This document shows positions 24,532-34,617 of a stretch of 64,000 nt of DNA, one piece after another; positions within the stretch are counted from its first letter, which is position 1, and each line of letters opens with the position of its first letter. The DNA comes from Pictodentalium vernedei (taxonomy: Eukaryota; Mollusca; Scaphopoda; Dentaliida; Dentaliidae), in NCBI GenBank assembly GCA_031216915.1, contig CM062296.1, positions 664,331,838 to 664,395,837 of the forward strand, in the 5' to 3' direction. A program made the translations under genes and the position numbers. The notes under the pieces are model-generated. The model saw only the letters and a list, made by a program, of their open reading frames with translations. It did no database searches and was not told where the DNA came from.

Positions 24532-24772
24532 AAACATGAACTGCGTAACAAATTTGGTTCAATTTGGCACAGTGGTTTAAGAGAAGCCAATAATGTGAAG
24601 TTCACACTAGATAGATGGATGGATGGATGGATGGATGGATGGACAGACAATAAATGGACAGAGACAACAGATGACAAACAGAAAGTGATCACTAAATCTG
24701 CCCTTGAGCTTCGCTCAAAAATAATCAGAATAACAAATTCTGATACCATGCGTATTGTTTAAAGTTGTTCTC

Positions 24773-26209
24773 TTAACCCTTTACCCAATGCAGACGATAT
24801 CAAAATCTTTTATTTTAAATGTCATTTTTTAAAATTTTTCCAAAAGTTTCAACAAAAGCATATTATGTGACCCCTCACTCAGACATGTTAACCTCCAGAA
24901 TACTTTTTCAGGGAACCTGAGGGTGATTTTCAGGGAAATGGGATGGATTTCAGGGAAAAGTTCGCGCGGGGGCAAAATAAAAGAAAAAACTTGTGAATTT
25001 TCAGCGCACAGACCACTATTAACACCAGGTTATATCCAGAACTAGTTGTCAACTATGCTGATGCATTTATGCTATGTTAAAAAATTTAGAAAATCATAAA
25101 ATAACGGTTGATCTGACCCCCCAGCCCCCACCCACCCCCTGATCCTCTTCTTCATGAGCCCCCCCCCCCTCTCCCCACCCACCCACACTGTCCCACAGAG
25201 CACATCCACCTGTGGTTTGCTCTTACCAAAGTCTATTTAGCTAATAATTTAAGTCTGGAAATGTTAACAGGAAAAGATGTCCTGATGTTCAGTTACTTCG
25301 AGAACATTAGTACTCAGAAAGTATCTTTATCAAACTTCATGCATGTGGGACGCTTGTGCCCTACACAAAACTTTTCTTTTCATCATTGAAGCACTTTTGT
25401 TTAATTCCATTCAAAGTTTTCTGGTTACAGATGGCCAACAGTTAACAGTTCTGTAGTCTGCACAACAGAATAAATGTGGTGTTAGAAAAAAAGTCCATTG
25501 TGTTTAAATATGCTGCCATAATTTTTCGGCATCCTAAGCGACATTAACCTACTTTTAAGCTGTGCTGAATAGTTGTTGTTTACGTTTTGATTTTGGAAAA
25601 GGGATGAGAATTAAAGCTATTCTATGAAGGAATAAATAAATATATATTAATTCCTTTTCATATATTTTACTTTCCAATAACTGCATTTAAATGAAGGTGG
25701 AGTTTTCAATTTTTTGAAAGTAAGTCACCTATTTTCACTTCGACACTCGCACATTGATCACGAATCTCCGAAGAAAAACCCCAGAAATAAACATGAACAC
25801 AGTTGAAATATATATCATAAAATAGCCTTTTCTTAAATAAATTTAACTTAAATCCATATTTGACTGCTTCGTGAGTTTTTACCCGAGTTTGAAATGCATG
25901 TGATTTGACTCCGAACGTTTTTCATAAGTTACAACGGGAACGAAATATTTGACTGTTGTTTTCCGGGATTTTTGGTCCAAAACTGATTCCCGACCGGGAG
26001 GCCAGGAACTACACTGAAATTCCGGGATTTTCCCGGGCATTCCGGGAGAGTTAACATGTCTGCCCTCACTGGAACGAGATCAACAAGCTCGTTCCAAAGA
26101 GGGGTCACATGATATGGTTTTGAAATTTTTGGAAAAATAGTATTTCTTCAGCTGCTGAATTTGCATATTAAGCAGGCAGATGTGGCTGATTCGCTGGGTA
26201 AAGGGTTAA
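24773..26209. mobile_element. TTAA-A MITE carrying a hAT-like insertion
   Basis: It runs from TTAACCCTTTACCCAATGC to GGGTAAAGGGTTAA. Removing 24880-26062 and one 8-bp duplicate leaves the usual palindromic centre with 'gagatcaacaagctcgttcc'. At its right end the TTAA is shared with the TTAA-D copy that follows. Confidence 0.8.
24880..26062. mobile_element. hAT-like non-autonomous element with 8-bp target duplication
   Basis: The ends are CAGACATGTTAACCTCC and, inverted, CAGACATGTTAACTCTCCC. It is flanked on both sides by CCCTCACT (24872-24879 and 26063-26070). An 8-bp duplication with CAG-type ends is typical of the hAT superfamily. The 1183-bp interior has no recognisable transposase and contains a poly-C run near 25150. 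Insertion was after the host TTAA-A element. Confidence 0.8.
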
Positions 26210-26447
26210 GCTGCTGAGTAATATTAAAAATATTTACGATCAAATCTAGTCATGGCTGCTCTACAGCAGCCATGACTCGATTTGATGAAAAATTCATGAA
26301 AATTTGACACCAGAAATCACTGGTCCAAAGGTTGATACAATTTGCTGGGGAATTTTTTGTTAAATGTGGTCAAGTTTTACTTATTTTATTGGCAAGAGAT
26401 TCCCTGTCCTGGGTGGGAATATCCAGCAGCAGTATGCAAAGAGTTAA
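26206..26447. mobile_element. TTAA-D palindromic MITE, reverse orientation
   Basis: It shares its left TTAA with the preceding TTAA-A element and ends 'gtatgcaaagagttaa'. The centre 'catggctgctctacagcagccatg' region lies at 26252-26275. 'ttgccaataa'-type and 'gggaatatccagcagcag' blocks match other D copies in reverse order. Confidence 0.7.
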
Positions 26448-26761
26448 TGGGTTAAACAAACATGTCCAATAGTAATGGTAACTGTCATTAAAGATTTGGT
26501 CAATTTAGTCTCGATCGAAACATTTCTTGTGTTGATTCAAAGAAAATGTATGTTCATTTATTGTATTTTCAGATCCAATTGGATGCGATATTTTTGTTGG
26601 TTGGAAAAACGAGCTCTTAAGGCTCACTTTTCCAACCAACTGAAATATTCCATATGGTCGAATCTAAAAATAGGCGATAGACTATTCAGGAGCTAGAGTG
26701 GATTCCTGCAGTTTGTTGAAGAGTAAATTCAAGGACTCTCAAGGTCCTTTCTGTCTTGTTT
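26448..26761. other. Fold-back with 'ggttggaaaa' arms
   Basis: At 26599-26640 'gttggttggaaaaacgagc' is followed by 'cacttttccaaccaactga', a fold-back. The right side 'ccaactgaaatattcca' also occurs in the dispersed repeat N (10780 and 63425). No coding sequence recognised. Confidence 0.45.
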
Positions 26762-27011
26762 TTAACCCTTTACCTGATGAAACAGCCACAACCACCCACG
26801 TAATTCAAAAATTAAGCAGTTAAAAAAAATACATTTTTCAAAAAATTTCAACAAAACCATATCATGTGACCCCCTCATTGGAATGAGCTTGTCAAGCTCA
26901 TTCCAATGAGGGGTCACATGATATCGTTTTGTTGAATATTTTGGAAAAATTTCAAGAAACAAAAATTAAAATAATAAATTTTGATATCATCTGCATTGGG
27001 CAAAGGGTTAA
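26762..27011. mobile_element. TTAA-A palindromic MITE
   Basis: TTAACCCTTTACC at the left, GGGCAAAGGGTTAA at the right. The centre at about 26870-26920 reads 'cattggaatgagcttg' against 'caagctcattccaatg', inside arms 'catatcatgtgaccc' and 'gggtcacatgatat'. No coding capacity. piggyBac relation is inferred from the TTAA flanks. Confidence 0.8.
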
Positions 27012-27573
27012 GGATGTCCGGTAAACCCAGAATCAAAACAAGGCTGCATGTTAATGTCTGATCATGGACAATGTCTGGGTCAAATTGGCCAGATGGTCAT
27101 ACAAATGTATGAGTGACTGACATTGTGACCAGTACCCGCATGTCTGCATCCTCTATTGTTTTCCTCCCATAGGTGGGGTCATGAGGACTGAAAAAGACTG
27201 CTTACCAGGGAAGCACCCCATGCCTTGACCCCTAGTCTCTGCAAGACTCCTTGTAACCTCAGGCCTATCTGCTACATACAGTTGATCTGGACCCCAGTTA
27301 CACATAATTAAGTTGATATAGTTGTGATGAGAACTTTGAGCCATTTTCAGTTGGTGAGGACCTGGTTAATTTTGGAGTCCAAGATCCCCACAGCACCTCG
27401 CACATACCTTCCTCACTGGGATGGAGATATCAACTCAGGAGAAATTAAAATATATAGGCACCCAAGACTTGCCCAGAATCAACTGTAAAGCCACAGGATG
27501 CAGACTGCTAAAGTGAGAAAAAAAATGCAAAAATGTCTTCAACGTGTGAAAAAGAATATAAAAATTCTCTAGG
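27012..27573. other. Stretch with no identified feature
   Basis: No splice-bounded exon, RNA gene or element terminus was recognised. GC is slightly higher than in the flanks at 27120-27420, but open frames there carry no known motif. Confidence 0.3.
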
Positions 27574-27818
27574 CCCTTAACTGGTAGAGTGCTGGAAGCC
27601 AATATTTGGACTGCATCCTGAAGTGCAGGTACCACCCCTAAAAGGCTCCATTTTCTGTGGACGGACATCTTATTATCTTTATTTTTTTCCTGGGGAATTG
27701 CTTTGTTACAATTTATGGGAGAGTGCCTATAGGCACTCTCTCATAAATTGTAACAAAGCAATGATGTGCGAACAAATTTTGACAATAAAATATAATTCAG
27801 GACTCTACCAGTTAAGGG
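27574..27818. mobile_element. MITE with a near-perfect 66-bp hairpin
   Basis: It has perfect 17-bp terminal inverted repeats, CCCTTAACTGGTAGAGT and its complement. In the middle (27697-27762) two 33-bp arms, beginning 'attgctttgttacaattta', pair with one G/T wobble and no loop. The element holds no protein. The CCCTT start recalls the TTAA elements, but flanking TTAA is not evident. Confidence 0.7.
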
Positions 27819-29189
27819 TTACGGTTATTTTAAATACCGATGGCTATACCTGACTACAACATAAGTGTACAGTCAAGTATAGACAGCTAATCGATTTACC
27901 TATCCTATCCACTTTGAAGGACTTTTACACCAGGGGTTGGTTATTTACCACTACAACATCACTTGTTTACCAGAGTAAATAAGCATTCCTCCTCTTTGAA
28001 CAGCCAAAATATTCCACATTTTGCATCTAAAACATAGCTTATGAACTCTCTTTGGATAGAGATAGGTAATATACCGAAAAACAGAACTGATACCGATATC
28101 ATGGGGATATGGATAAACCAAACTGAACCAATCACTGAATACTGAAACCGCCTGACTTTTCAAATTTTCCTACTTTTTTATAAGGCCTTGAATATTGATA
28201 CTTGATAGCAGCTTAAGGTTTCATTTTCATGAAAGGACCTGGGGAATTGTCCTGAATTCCCATTGGACTGCAAACTCTACATGTCCAGTTGCTTATCAGT
28301 GATTTCTAGCCAAGTCTTGGCGACTTAACAGGCAGCCAAGACTGGACTACAAATCACTGCCCAGGTGATATGTCTCTTGTCAACAGGACCTCCTAAAGAT
28401 AGCATGCTGAGGGCACATGCTCTAAGATCACTTGTGCCTGAAATAGGCCTTAAAAGATTAGTGTATTTAGAACAAGTCACAAAATTACTGTAGATGTGAT
28501 GTGAAAAATCCAATGTAGAACTCACTGGCAGTGGCATTTATAGTACTGTGGAAGAATGAGCCAAGAACAACTTGTTCTGAATTTTTCTATTGTGATTTCC
28601 CATTTGGTACTATCAGTAAATCTCAGTCAGGTCAGATACCGAACTGATACCGATGTATGCCCCCCACCCCTTAAAAATATTGAAACCAATACCAAACTCA
28701 GAATTCCATTACCACCCATCTTTACCTTTGGAACATGACCCATCTTTATCTTTGGAACATGCACCGTGAGTTCATCCAACAGGTGGTGATAGGCTATGAC
28801 TGTTGGAGGCAAGAATTGAAAAATAATAAAATTTGAATTGTGATTGTTTTAAATAACACTGGATAGATTTGGATGTCAGGTTAGGGAGAAGGGTTAATTA
28901 GTGTAATCAATAAAGAAAATATATTCATCATGATGATAATATGCAGAATATGAATCTTGTCAACATGAACACACAGACATATTGAAATTTAATTATAAAC
29001 TTGTCTCCTCCATCCGTGTCTTGTGTAGAATGAAAATATTTTTCAGAGCCATGTTTTTCCCTGAATGTGTTTTTTCAGGTTAAGATTACAAAATGTGACC
29101 TTGGTGACGATGAAGTTTCTGAAACCATTTTTATTCATTACTCGCCATCAGAATTTCTTTATAAGCATTTCTTATGTTAGTTTATTTGA
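27819..29189. other. SINE-M remnant and an 'accgata' inverted-repeat element
   Basis: 27841-28010 matches SINE-M ('cttgtttaccagagta' region) in part. 'actgataccgatatc' near 28090 and 'aactgataccgatg' near 28640, with 'taccgaa' motifs at 28070 and 28635, suggest a second repeat resembling 34091-34617. 28740-29189 shows nothing recognisable. Confidence 0.35.
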
Positions 29190-29268
29190 GAGTGTCTGGA
29201 TGCTGATTAATATACCTGCAGAGCACAGGAAATCTCTTGCCACTGAAACAATTACAATTTGGGCACTT

Positions 29269-31144
29269 TTAACCCTTTTTCTAACACAAAAGGCAGATGA
29301 CACTTGCAAACAAAAATACTTGAATAACTAAATTTTCAAATTTTTTGGCATCAAAAACATATCTTATGACCCCTCATTAGAAGGGGCTCATTGAGCTCAT
29401 TCCAGTAAGAGGCATAAGCTATGTTTTTGAGACAAAAATGAAAACAAGAGGCCCCCAAGGAGCCTTAATCGCTCACCGCCCAAAGTGGTTCAAAGAACTA
29501 TTTGGGGTCACATTCAGTTAGACATGGTTCATCAACACTACAAAGGAATGAAGTCATAAGAGACAAATTTTAAGGAACTAGGGACATGGTTTGAACAAAC
29601 TTGAATTTTACCCCCCTAAAGATGCTGCATACCAAATATCAAATGCATTCATCTGCTGAATCTGAAGAAGATTTTTAAAGAAAATTCCTCATTTTGAACT
29701 AAGTTATCATTCAGGCTCTCACAGTGAGCCCAAATATGAACCCAGGGACTTGGCTTGAACAAATTTGAATCTCAACCTTAAGGATGCTGCATGCCAAATA
29801 TCAAAACATTCTGACTGCTAAATCTGAAGAAGAAGATTTTTAAAGAAAAATTCCTCATTTCGAACTAAGTTACAATTCATGCTCCCACAGTGAGCCAAAA
29901 TATGGACCTGGGGACATGGCTTGAACAAACTTGAATCTCACCCCCTAAGAATGCTGTATACCAAATATTAAAACATTCTGATTGCTAGATCTGAAGAAGA
30001 TTTTTAAAGAAAATTCCTCATTTTGAACTAAGTTATCATTTGGGCTCCCACAGTGAGCCCAAATATGGACCTAGGGACATGGCTTGAACAAACTTGAATC
30101 TCACCCCCTAAGGATTCTGCATACCAAATATCAAAACATTCTGATTGCTAGATCTGAAGAAGAAGATTTTTAAAGAAAATTCCTCATTTTGAACTAAGTT
30201 ATCATTCGGGCTCCCATAGTGAGCCCAAATATGGACCTAGGGACATGGCTTGAACAAATTTGAATCTCACCCCCCTAAGGATGCTGCATACCAAATATCA
30301 AAACATTCCGACTGCTGGATCTGAAGAAGAAGATTTTTAAAGAAAATTCTTCATTTTGAACTAAGTTATCATTCAGGCTCCCATAGTGAGCCCAAATATG
30401 GACCTAGGGACATGGCTTGAACACATTTGAATCTCACCCCCTTAAGGATGCTGCATACCAAATATCAAAACATTCCGACTGCTGGATCTTGAGAAGAAGA
30501 TTTTTAAAGAAATTTGCCTGAAATGCACTAAGTTCGAATTTGGGCTCCTATACTGAGCCCAAATATGAACCCAGGGGGGCCGATTTGTACAAACTTGAAT
30601 CAGATCCACCCCACAATGTTGCATACCAAATATCAAAAGATTCTTCCTGCTGGATCTGGAGAAGAAGATTTTTTAAGAAATTTGCCTGAAATGCACTAAG
30701 TTCAAATTTGGGCTTCTATAGTGAGCCCAAATATGAATCCAGGGGGCCGATTTTAACAAACTTGAATCTGACTCCCCTAGAGATGATGTATACCAAATAG
30801 GAAAGAATTCTGCCTGGTGGATCCGAAGAAGATTTTTTTGAATTTTGGAAAGAAATTCATGGGTGCTATCAGAATTATGCCCCTTGTGGTGCCCCCTGTG
30901 GGTACGGCAAGTTTCTTTGTACAAGTTTGAATTGACATATGATGGGGAACATGCACACCAAATTTGGTTCAATTTGATCCAGTAGTTTGTGAAGGGTAGT
31001 CGTTAATGTAAAGTTCATGACGGACGACGACGGACAGCAAGTGATAAGTTAAGCTCCCTTTGGTGAGCTAAAAATAATGAAAATTGAATGATTTTGGTGA
31101 ATAGCACTGGCCAATTTTGGCTGTTACGTTGGGTAAAGGACTAA
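29269..31144. mobile_element. TTAA-B MITE split by HINE-1c
   Basis: Left half: 'ttaaccctttttctaac', 'gatgacacttgc', palindrome 'ggggctcattgagctcattc' region, 'gctatgtttttgagaca'. Right half after the insertion: 'actggccaattttggctgtt' and 'acgttgggtaaagg'. Matches the complete copy at 59241-59494. Confidence 0.65.
29445..31074 (+). mobile_element. HINE-1c, innermost layer
   Basis: It starts 'acaagaggcccccaaggagc' and ends in 'tccctttggtgagctaaa' after a GACGGA run. About eight core units of about 170-190 bp are unusually alike here (29700-30480), each with 'gtgagcccaaatatgg' and 'atggcttgaacaa', which suggests recent amplification inside the element. Confidence 0.75.
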
Positions 31145-31293
31145 CCTAATTTTAACCTCTAAAGTGAATCAACCATTTTTATCCAATTTCTTGAGTTAAA
31201 TTTCCAAAAATTTTTCATCAGTGTCTTGTTATGGCTACTGTGAAGCAGTCATGACTAGATTTGATAGAAAATATTTTTAAAATACTCAGTGGG

Positions 31294-31543
31294 TTAACCC
31301 TTTACCTAACGAATTGCCCGCATCCGCCCACGTAATATGCAAATTGAGCAGTTGAAAAAATTAATTTTTTTCAACATATTTCAACAAAACCATATCATGT
31401 GACCCCTCATTGGAACAAGCTCAATGAGCTTGTTCCATTGAGTGGTCACATGATATGGTTTTGTTGAAATTTTTTGAAAAATTTCAAAAAATGATATTTA
31501 AAATAATAAATTTTGATATCGTCTGCATTGGGTAAAGGGTTAA
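31294..31543. mobile_element. TTAA-A palindromic MITE
   Basis: TTAACCCTTTACCTAACG to GGGTAAAGGGTTAA. The centre is 'cattggaacaagctcaatg' with its complement. It abuts the TTAA-D element on its left and shares its TTAA. Confidence 0.85.
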
Positions 31544-32215
31544 GAATTAATGTAATGGATGGCAGGTTATTTTCATATTTTGCTCCCAAAATTTATTTAT
31601 TGGTGTTTAAGGTTAACTTCAGCATATTTGTCTATATCTTTACTGCAACATAGGTATGTCCAATAGTAATGGTAAAAACAACTGATTAAATCAAACTCAA
31701 AGAAACCAGGATGGATGTTCCCACGAAATGATGCATTTGTGTTTGTGTCAGAACATTTCACCCAAGGATAACTTTAATGAACTTTTAAATGAAACTTCAA
31801 AATATTGTTTTTTATACCCAACAAGCTGCAAGATCCCAGATATAGTCAATAGTTAACAAATAACCAGAAATATTTTGCTCTCTTTCATGCTCTCACCACA
31901 TTGATTTTTCTGTCAACAACAAGTTCCATACTTGAATGACTTTAATTGAATGCCTTCCAGCATTTCAACACAAATTAACTTGCTTAATGAATACTGGGAA
32001 AATTTTCTCCACCAACATTAACCCAGAATGAATTCTGAAATGAAAATTTGTCAAATGAAGACTTGGACTTGAATCAATAAAGTTGAAAATCCTTCAAATC
32101 TATCATTTTTATACCTAAGAGAACAGGGTCATCGTGAAGATAACCAACTGGGGTGGGGAGGTGGTGGGTGTTAGGGGTGTGTGTGTGTGTGGGGTTTAAA
32201 CCTGATTTGTCAGGA
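31544..32215. other. SINE-M tail and unassigned DNA
   Basis: 'ttatttattggtgtttaagg' at 31596 starts a short minus-strand SINE-M piece of about 80 bp. A GT-rich run lies at 32170-32200. Nothing else recognised. Confidence 0.35.
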
Positions 32216-32223
32216 CTGTGATG

Positions 32224-32450
32224 CAAGCCTGAAATAAGCAACATGTCATTTGCAAAATGGAGTCCCCAGAGGGTGAATTTGCTGATACTATCCCAAACAG
32301 TGGGCCAATTTATCCTCTCGGTACATCTTTCTGTTTTGGCTTGAGACCTTGAATCAGACTGAAGCTCACAGAGGGTAAATTTTTGCATCACCAAATTCAC
32401 CCTCTGGGGACCTCATTTTGCAGATGACAGTCTGCTTATTTTCAGGCTTG
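32224..32450. mobile_element. hAT-type MITE with perfect 8-bp target duplication
   Basis: The 227-bp element has ends CAAGCCTGAAATAAGC and the complement-side CAAGCCTGAAAATAAGC. It is flanked by CTGTGATG on both sides (32216-32223 and 32451-32458). Inner inverted blocks 'cccagagggtgaattt' and 'aaattcaccctctgg' extend the symmetry. A second copy lies at 52983-53211. The 8-bp duplication suggests hAT. Confidence 0.85.
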
Positions 32451-32610
32451 CTGTGATGACTCAAATCCGACTGATAAAAGCAGAACTTATATTTCAACGA
32501 GAATCCATGGATCACTTCACGCAAAGATTCATGCAACAAAACCATGTAGAATCTCACTGCACCTGTGCTAGGATTTGCATGAAAAATATTGAATCAATTT
32601 AACCCTTTAC

Positions 32611-32984
32611 CGCAGTGGCTCAGTGGTAGACTGTTGGACTTCTATGCTAGAGGTCCCGAGTCCGATCCCCGTCCGGGACGACCCTCATTGTGTCCTTGGG
32701 CAAGGCACTTTATCCCGGTTGCCTACATGGGGGCACGATGACGCCACGTACTAAGGCGTACTGCACGTCGATGGTGCACATGTCTTCAACCGCTGTAAGC
32801 CTGCTTGTGCGGAGCTTGAACAGAGTTAGAATGTTGAGGAGCTGACAGTTGCTCGTCGTTGCTCGGTGGTTCTCTCCGGGTACTCCGGCTTCCTCCAACC
32901 ATAAAACTGTCACGGTCACGATTAGCCATTGTGCATAAGTATATGACCTTAAACCCCAATAAATCAATAAATAAATGAATAAGT
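32611..32984 (+). mobile_element. Full-length tRNA-headed SINE
   Basis: The tRNA-like head has box A 'tggctcagtgg' and a box B-like 'gagtccgatcccc'. Then follow 'gtccttgggcaaggcact', 'cgtactgcacgtcgatggtg', 'agccattgtgcataagtat', 'gaccttaaac' and an AATAAAT tail. A 13-bp stub, TTAACCCTTTACC, directly precedes it, so it may have landed in a TTAA MITE end. The 'ttgggcaaggcactt' block is widespread in invertebrate SINEs. Confidence 0.85.
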
Positions 32985-33059
32985 AGATATGGATTCTCGC
33001 TACCATTTTCACGAGAATCCAAATGGATTCTCCCAAATTTAGATGAAATATAAGCGCTG

Positions 33060-33130
33060 GAAAGAATCCAACTGCATCATTAAGGCATGCTTTTGACAAA
33101 GGCATGCCTTCATAATGAAGATGGAATATT
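33060..33130. mobile_element. Repeat H hairpin remnant
   Basis: 'aactgcatcattaaggcatg' and 'catgccttcataatgaagat' form a fold-back like the centre of 11530-11820 and 56385-56640. The rest of that repeat is missing. Confidence 0.45.
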
Positions 33131-33362
33131 AGTCAGTCAGCTTATTCTGAAAAAACTCAAGACTTCTTGGAAAGTATTTATTGGTAAATAAAATTGAGAT
33201 GTTGTAGTTGTGAAGCACTTGAATACCTCTGGTTCACCGAGTATATCTGACTTCACGGGCTTATATTTCCTCTAAATCTGGGGGAATCCATTTGGATTCT
33301 CTTCAAAATGGTTGCGAGAATCCATAGCTGATATGAGTGAACCATGATCCCATGAGGCCACC

Positions 33363-33802
33363 ATGGTTGAACGCCTGTTGTATACTAATAAAACATGTTA
33401 ACACTTTACTCAACACAGCTTTTTAATTTTTAAAACATAAACTGAATTTTTAAAAAAATAAACAACATTTACCAATAAAACCTTACAAATATGGATGTCA
33501 TTGGAACCGGCTCATTGAGCCGGTCCCAACGACAACCATATTTGTACAATTTTGTAGACAAAGTGTCCGGATATTTCAGGTCATGGTTGAACGCCTGTTG
33601 TATACTAATAAAACATGTTAACACTTTACTCAACACAGCTTTTTAATTTTTAAAACATAAACTGAATTTTTAAAAAAATAAACAACATTTACCAATAAAA
33701 CCTTACAAATAGGGATGTCATTGGAACCGGCTCATTGAGCCGGTCCCAACGACAACCATATTTGTACAATTTTGTAGACAAAGTGTCAGGATATTTCAGG
33801 TC
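33363..33802 (+). repeat. Tandem duplication, two 220-bp units, nearly identical
   Basis: 'ggttgaacgcctgttgtata' starts at 33365 and again at 33585. By eye the two units differ at only two positions. Each unit joins about 35 bp of element L to the left part of the TTAA-C element through its palindrome, so the duplication came after TTAA-C had inserted. It is recent, or possibly an assembly artefact. Confidence 0.9.
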
Positions 33803-33855
33803 ATGTTAGTCTTTTATTGGTTAATTTGCTGCCACCATGTTAGGTAGATCGTTAA
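33399..33855. mobile_element. TTAA-C palindromic MITE with internal duplication
   Basis: It begins TTAACACTTTACTCAAC and ends 'gttaggtagatcgttaa'. The palindromic centre 'ggaaccggctcattgagccg' appears twice because of the 220-bp duplication. Serves as the empty-site reference for the HINE-4 insertion at 12968. Confidence 0.7.
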
Positions 33856-34090
33856 ACTGACTTGATTCTTTTTACCCGAATCCTAAGAGAGGTGCCTGTA
33901 GATTCTCGCTAGTGAGTGGTTTTGTTGTGCGAATCTTGCGTGAATCAATTCTCAGATTCTCAATGAAATATAAGCCCTACTCCATGCATTCTGTTGACTG
34001 AACAAAGGACAGTGTGTAAGTTAGTTAGAAACCTTGCTGTCAGAATTTCATGAATTGAACAACCTGTTCCATGCTGTAATACCTGATCGC

Positions 34091-34617
34091 TAGAGATGTG
34101 TGGTATACTATAAATACGGTATCGGTATCGAACTAATACCAATTTAATGTACCAAGAGAATCGCAAAATACCCAAATTTCGGTATTGAAAAATCTTCTTG
34201 GCATTAGTTAAATATTAAAAAGTCCAACAACAGAACATTATGCAAAATTCATAAGAAGAGCCCATTGACTGTGTATTTCTAATCTGAAGGCAGTTGCCAC
34301 CAAGCATCTGATGTAACAAAAAGGCTGAGAGAAAATACCCAGTGGTATTTTCTCTCTGCTTTTTTGTTTCATCAAATGGCCGATGGCTTGTGCCCATATT
34401 ACTTCAAAAATGTTGATAATTGGGTGATTTGTTTGCTGTAAAACAAAGACCTACAACTGAGCAGTAAACCCAAAATACGATTTGATATTGGTATTGGTGT
34501 GAGTACATGTATGTTGCTGACACCAAATACCGTACCTGTACCAAGGTATATTATTCTAAAAATACCGATACAAAACCAAATTTGAAATTTCAGTACCGTT
34601 TACCTCTACTGATTGCT
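34091..34617. mobile_element. Probable hAT-like element with 'taccgata' ends
   Basis: The left end has 'tagagatgtgtggtatact' and 'acggtatcggtatcg'. The right end has 'aaaataccgatac' and 'cagtaccgtttacctcta', roughly inverted. A central hairpin at about 34327-34365 has arms 'gagagaaaatacc' and 'ggtattttctctc'. No transposase. The superfamily is a guess from end style. Confidence 0.45.

Larger units (their letters stand above)
19541..24720 (+). mobile_element. HINE-1b, second layer
   Basis: It begins 'acaagaggctccaatgggct'. About ten core units run to about 21530, with a poly-C run at 21182-21200. After an insertion the element resumes at about 24532 with 'aaatttggttcaatttgg', a (GATG)n run at 24612-24642 and the 3' hairpin 'cttgagcttcgctcaa'. 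The junctions were placed by comparison with 30900-31074 and 39560-39731. Confidence 0.65.
19287..24772. mobile_element. TTAA-A MITE, outer layer of a four-deep nest
   Basis: The left part (19287-19540) has the 'gagcagttgga' and 'tcacatgatatggttttgtt' sequence of TTAA-A. The right part (24721-24765) has 'aacaaattctgatacca', matching the 'taaattttgatatcat' right side of other copies. The 5.2 kb between is inserted DNA. Its right end touches the TTAA of the next TTAA-A copy. Confidence 0.6.
29190..31297. mobile_element. TTAA-D, outer layer of a three-deep nest
   Basis: The left part contains 'aaatctcttgccactgaaac' and 'aatttgggcac', and the right part (31145-31297) 'catgactagatttgatagaa' and 'actcagtgggttaa', both matching 18428-18669. 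A TTAA-B element is inserted at the internal TTAA where 41242-41716 carries a TTAA-A element. Confidence 0.6.
33257..33977. mobile_element. Element L, copy 2
   Basis: The ends 'gggcttatatttc' and 'gaaatataagccc' are inverted. Interior blocks match 12801-14302. It contains a TTAA-C element and a 220-bp tandem duplication. A small L-like fragment ('aaatttagatgaaatataag') lies just upstream at about 33030. Confidence 0.65.
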
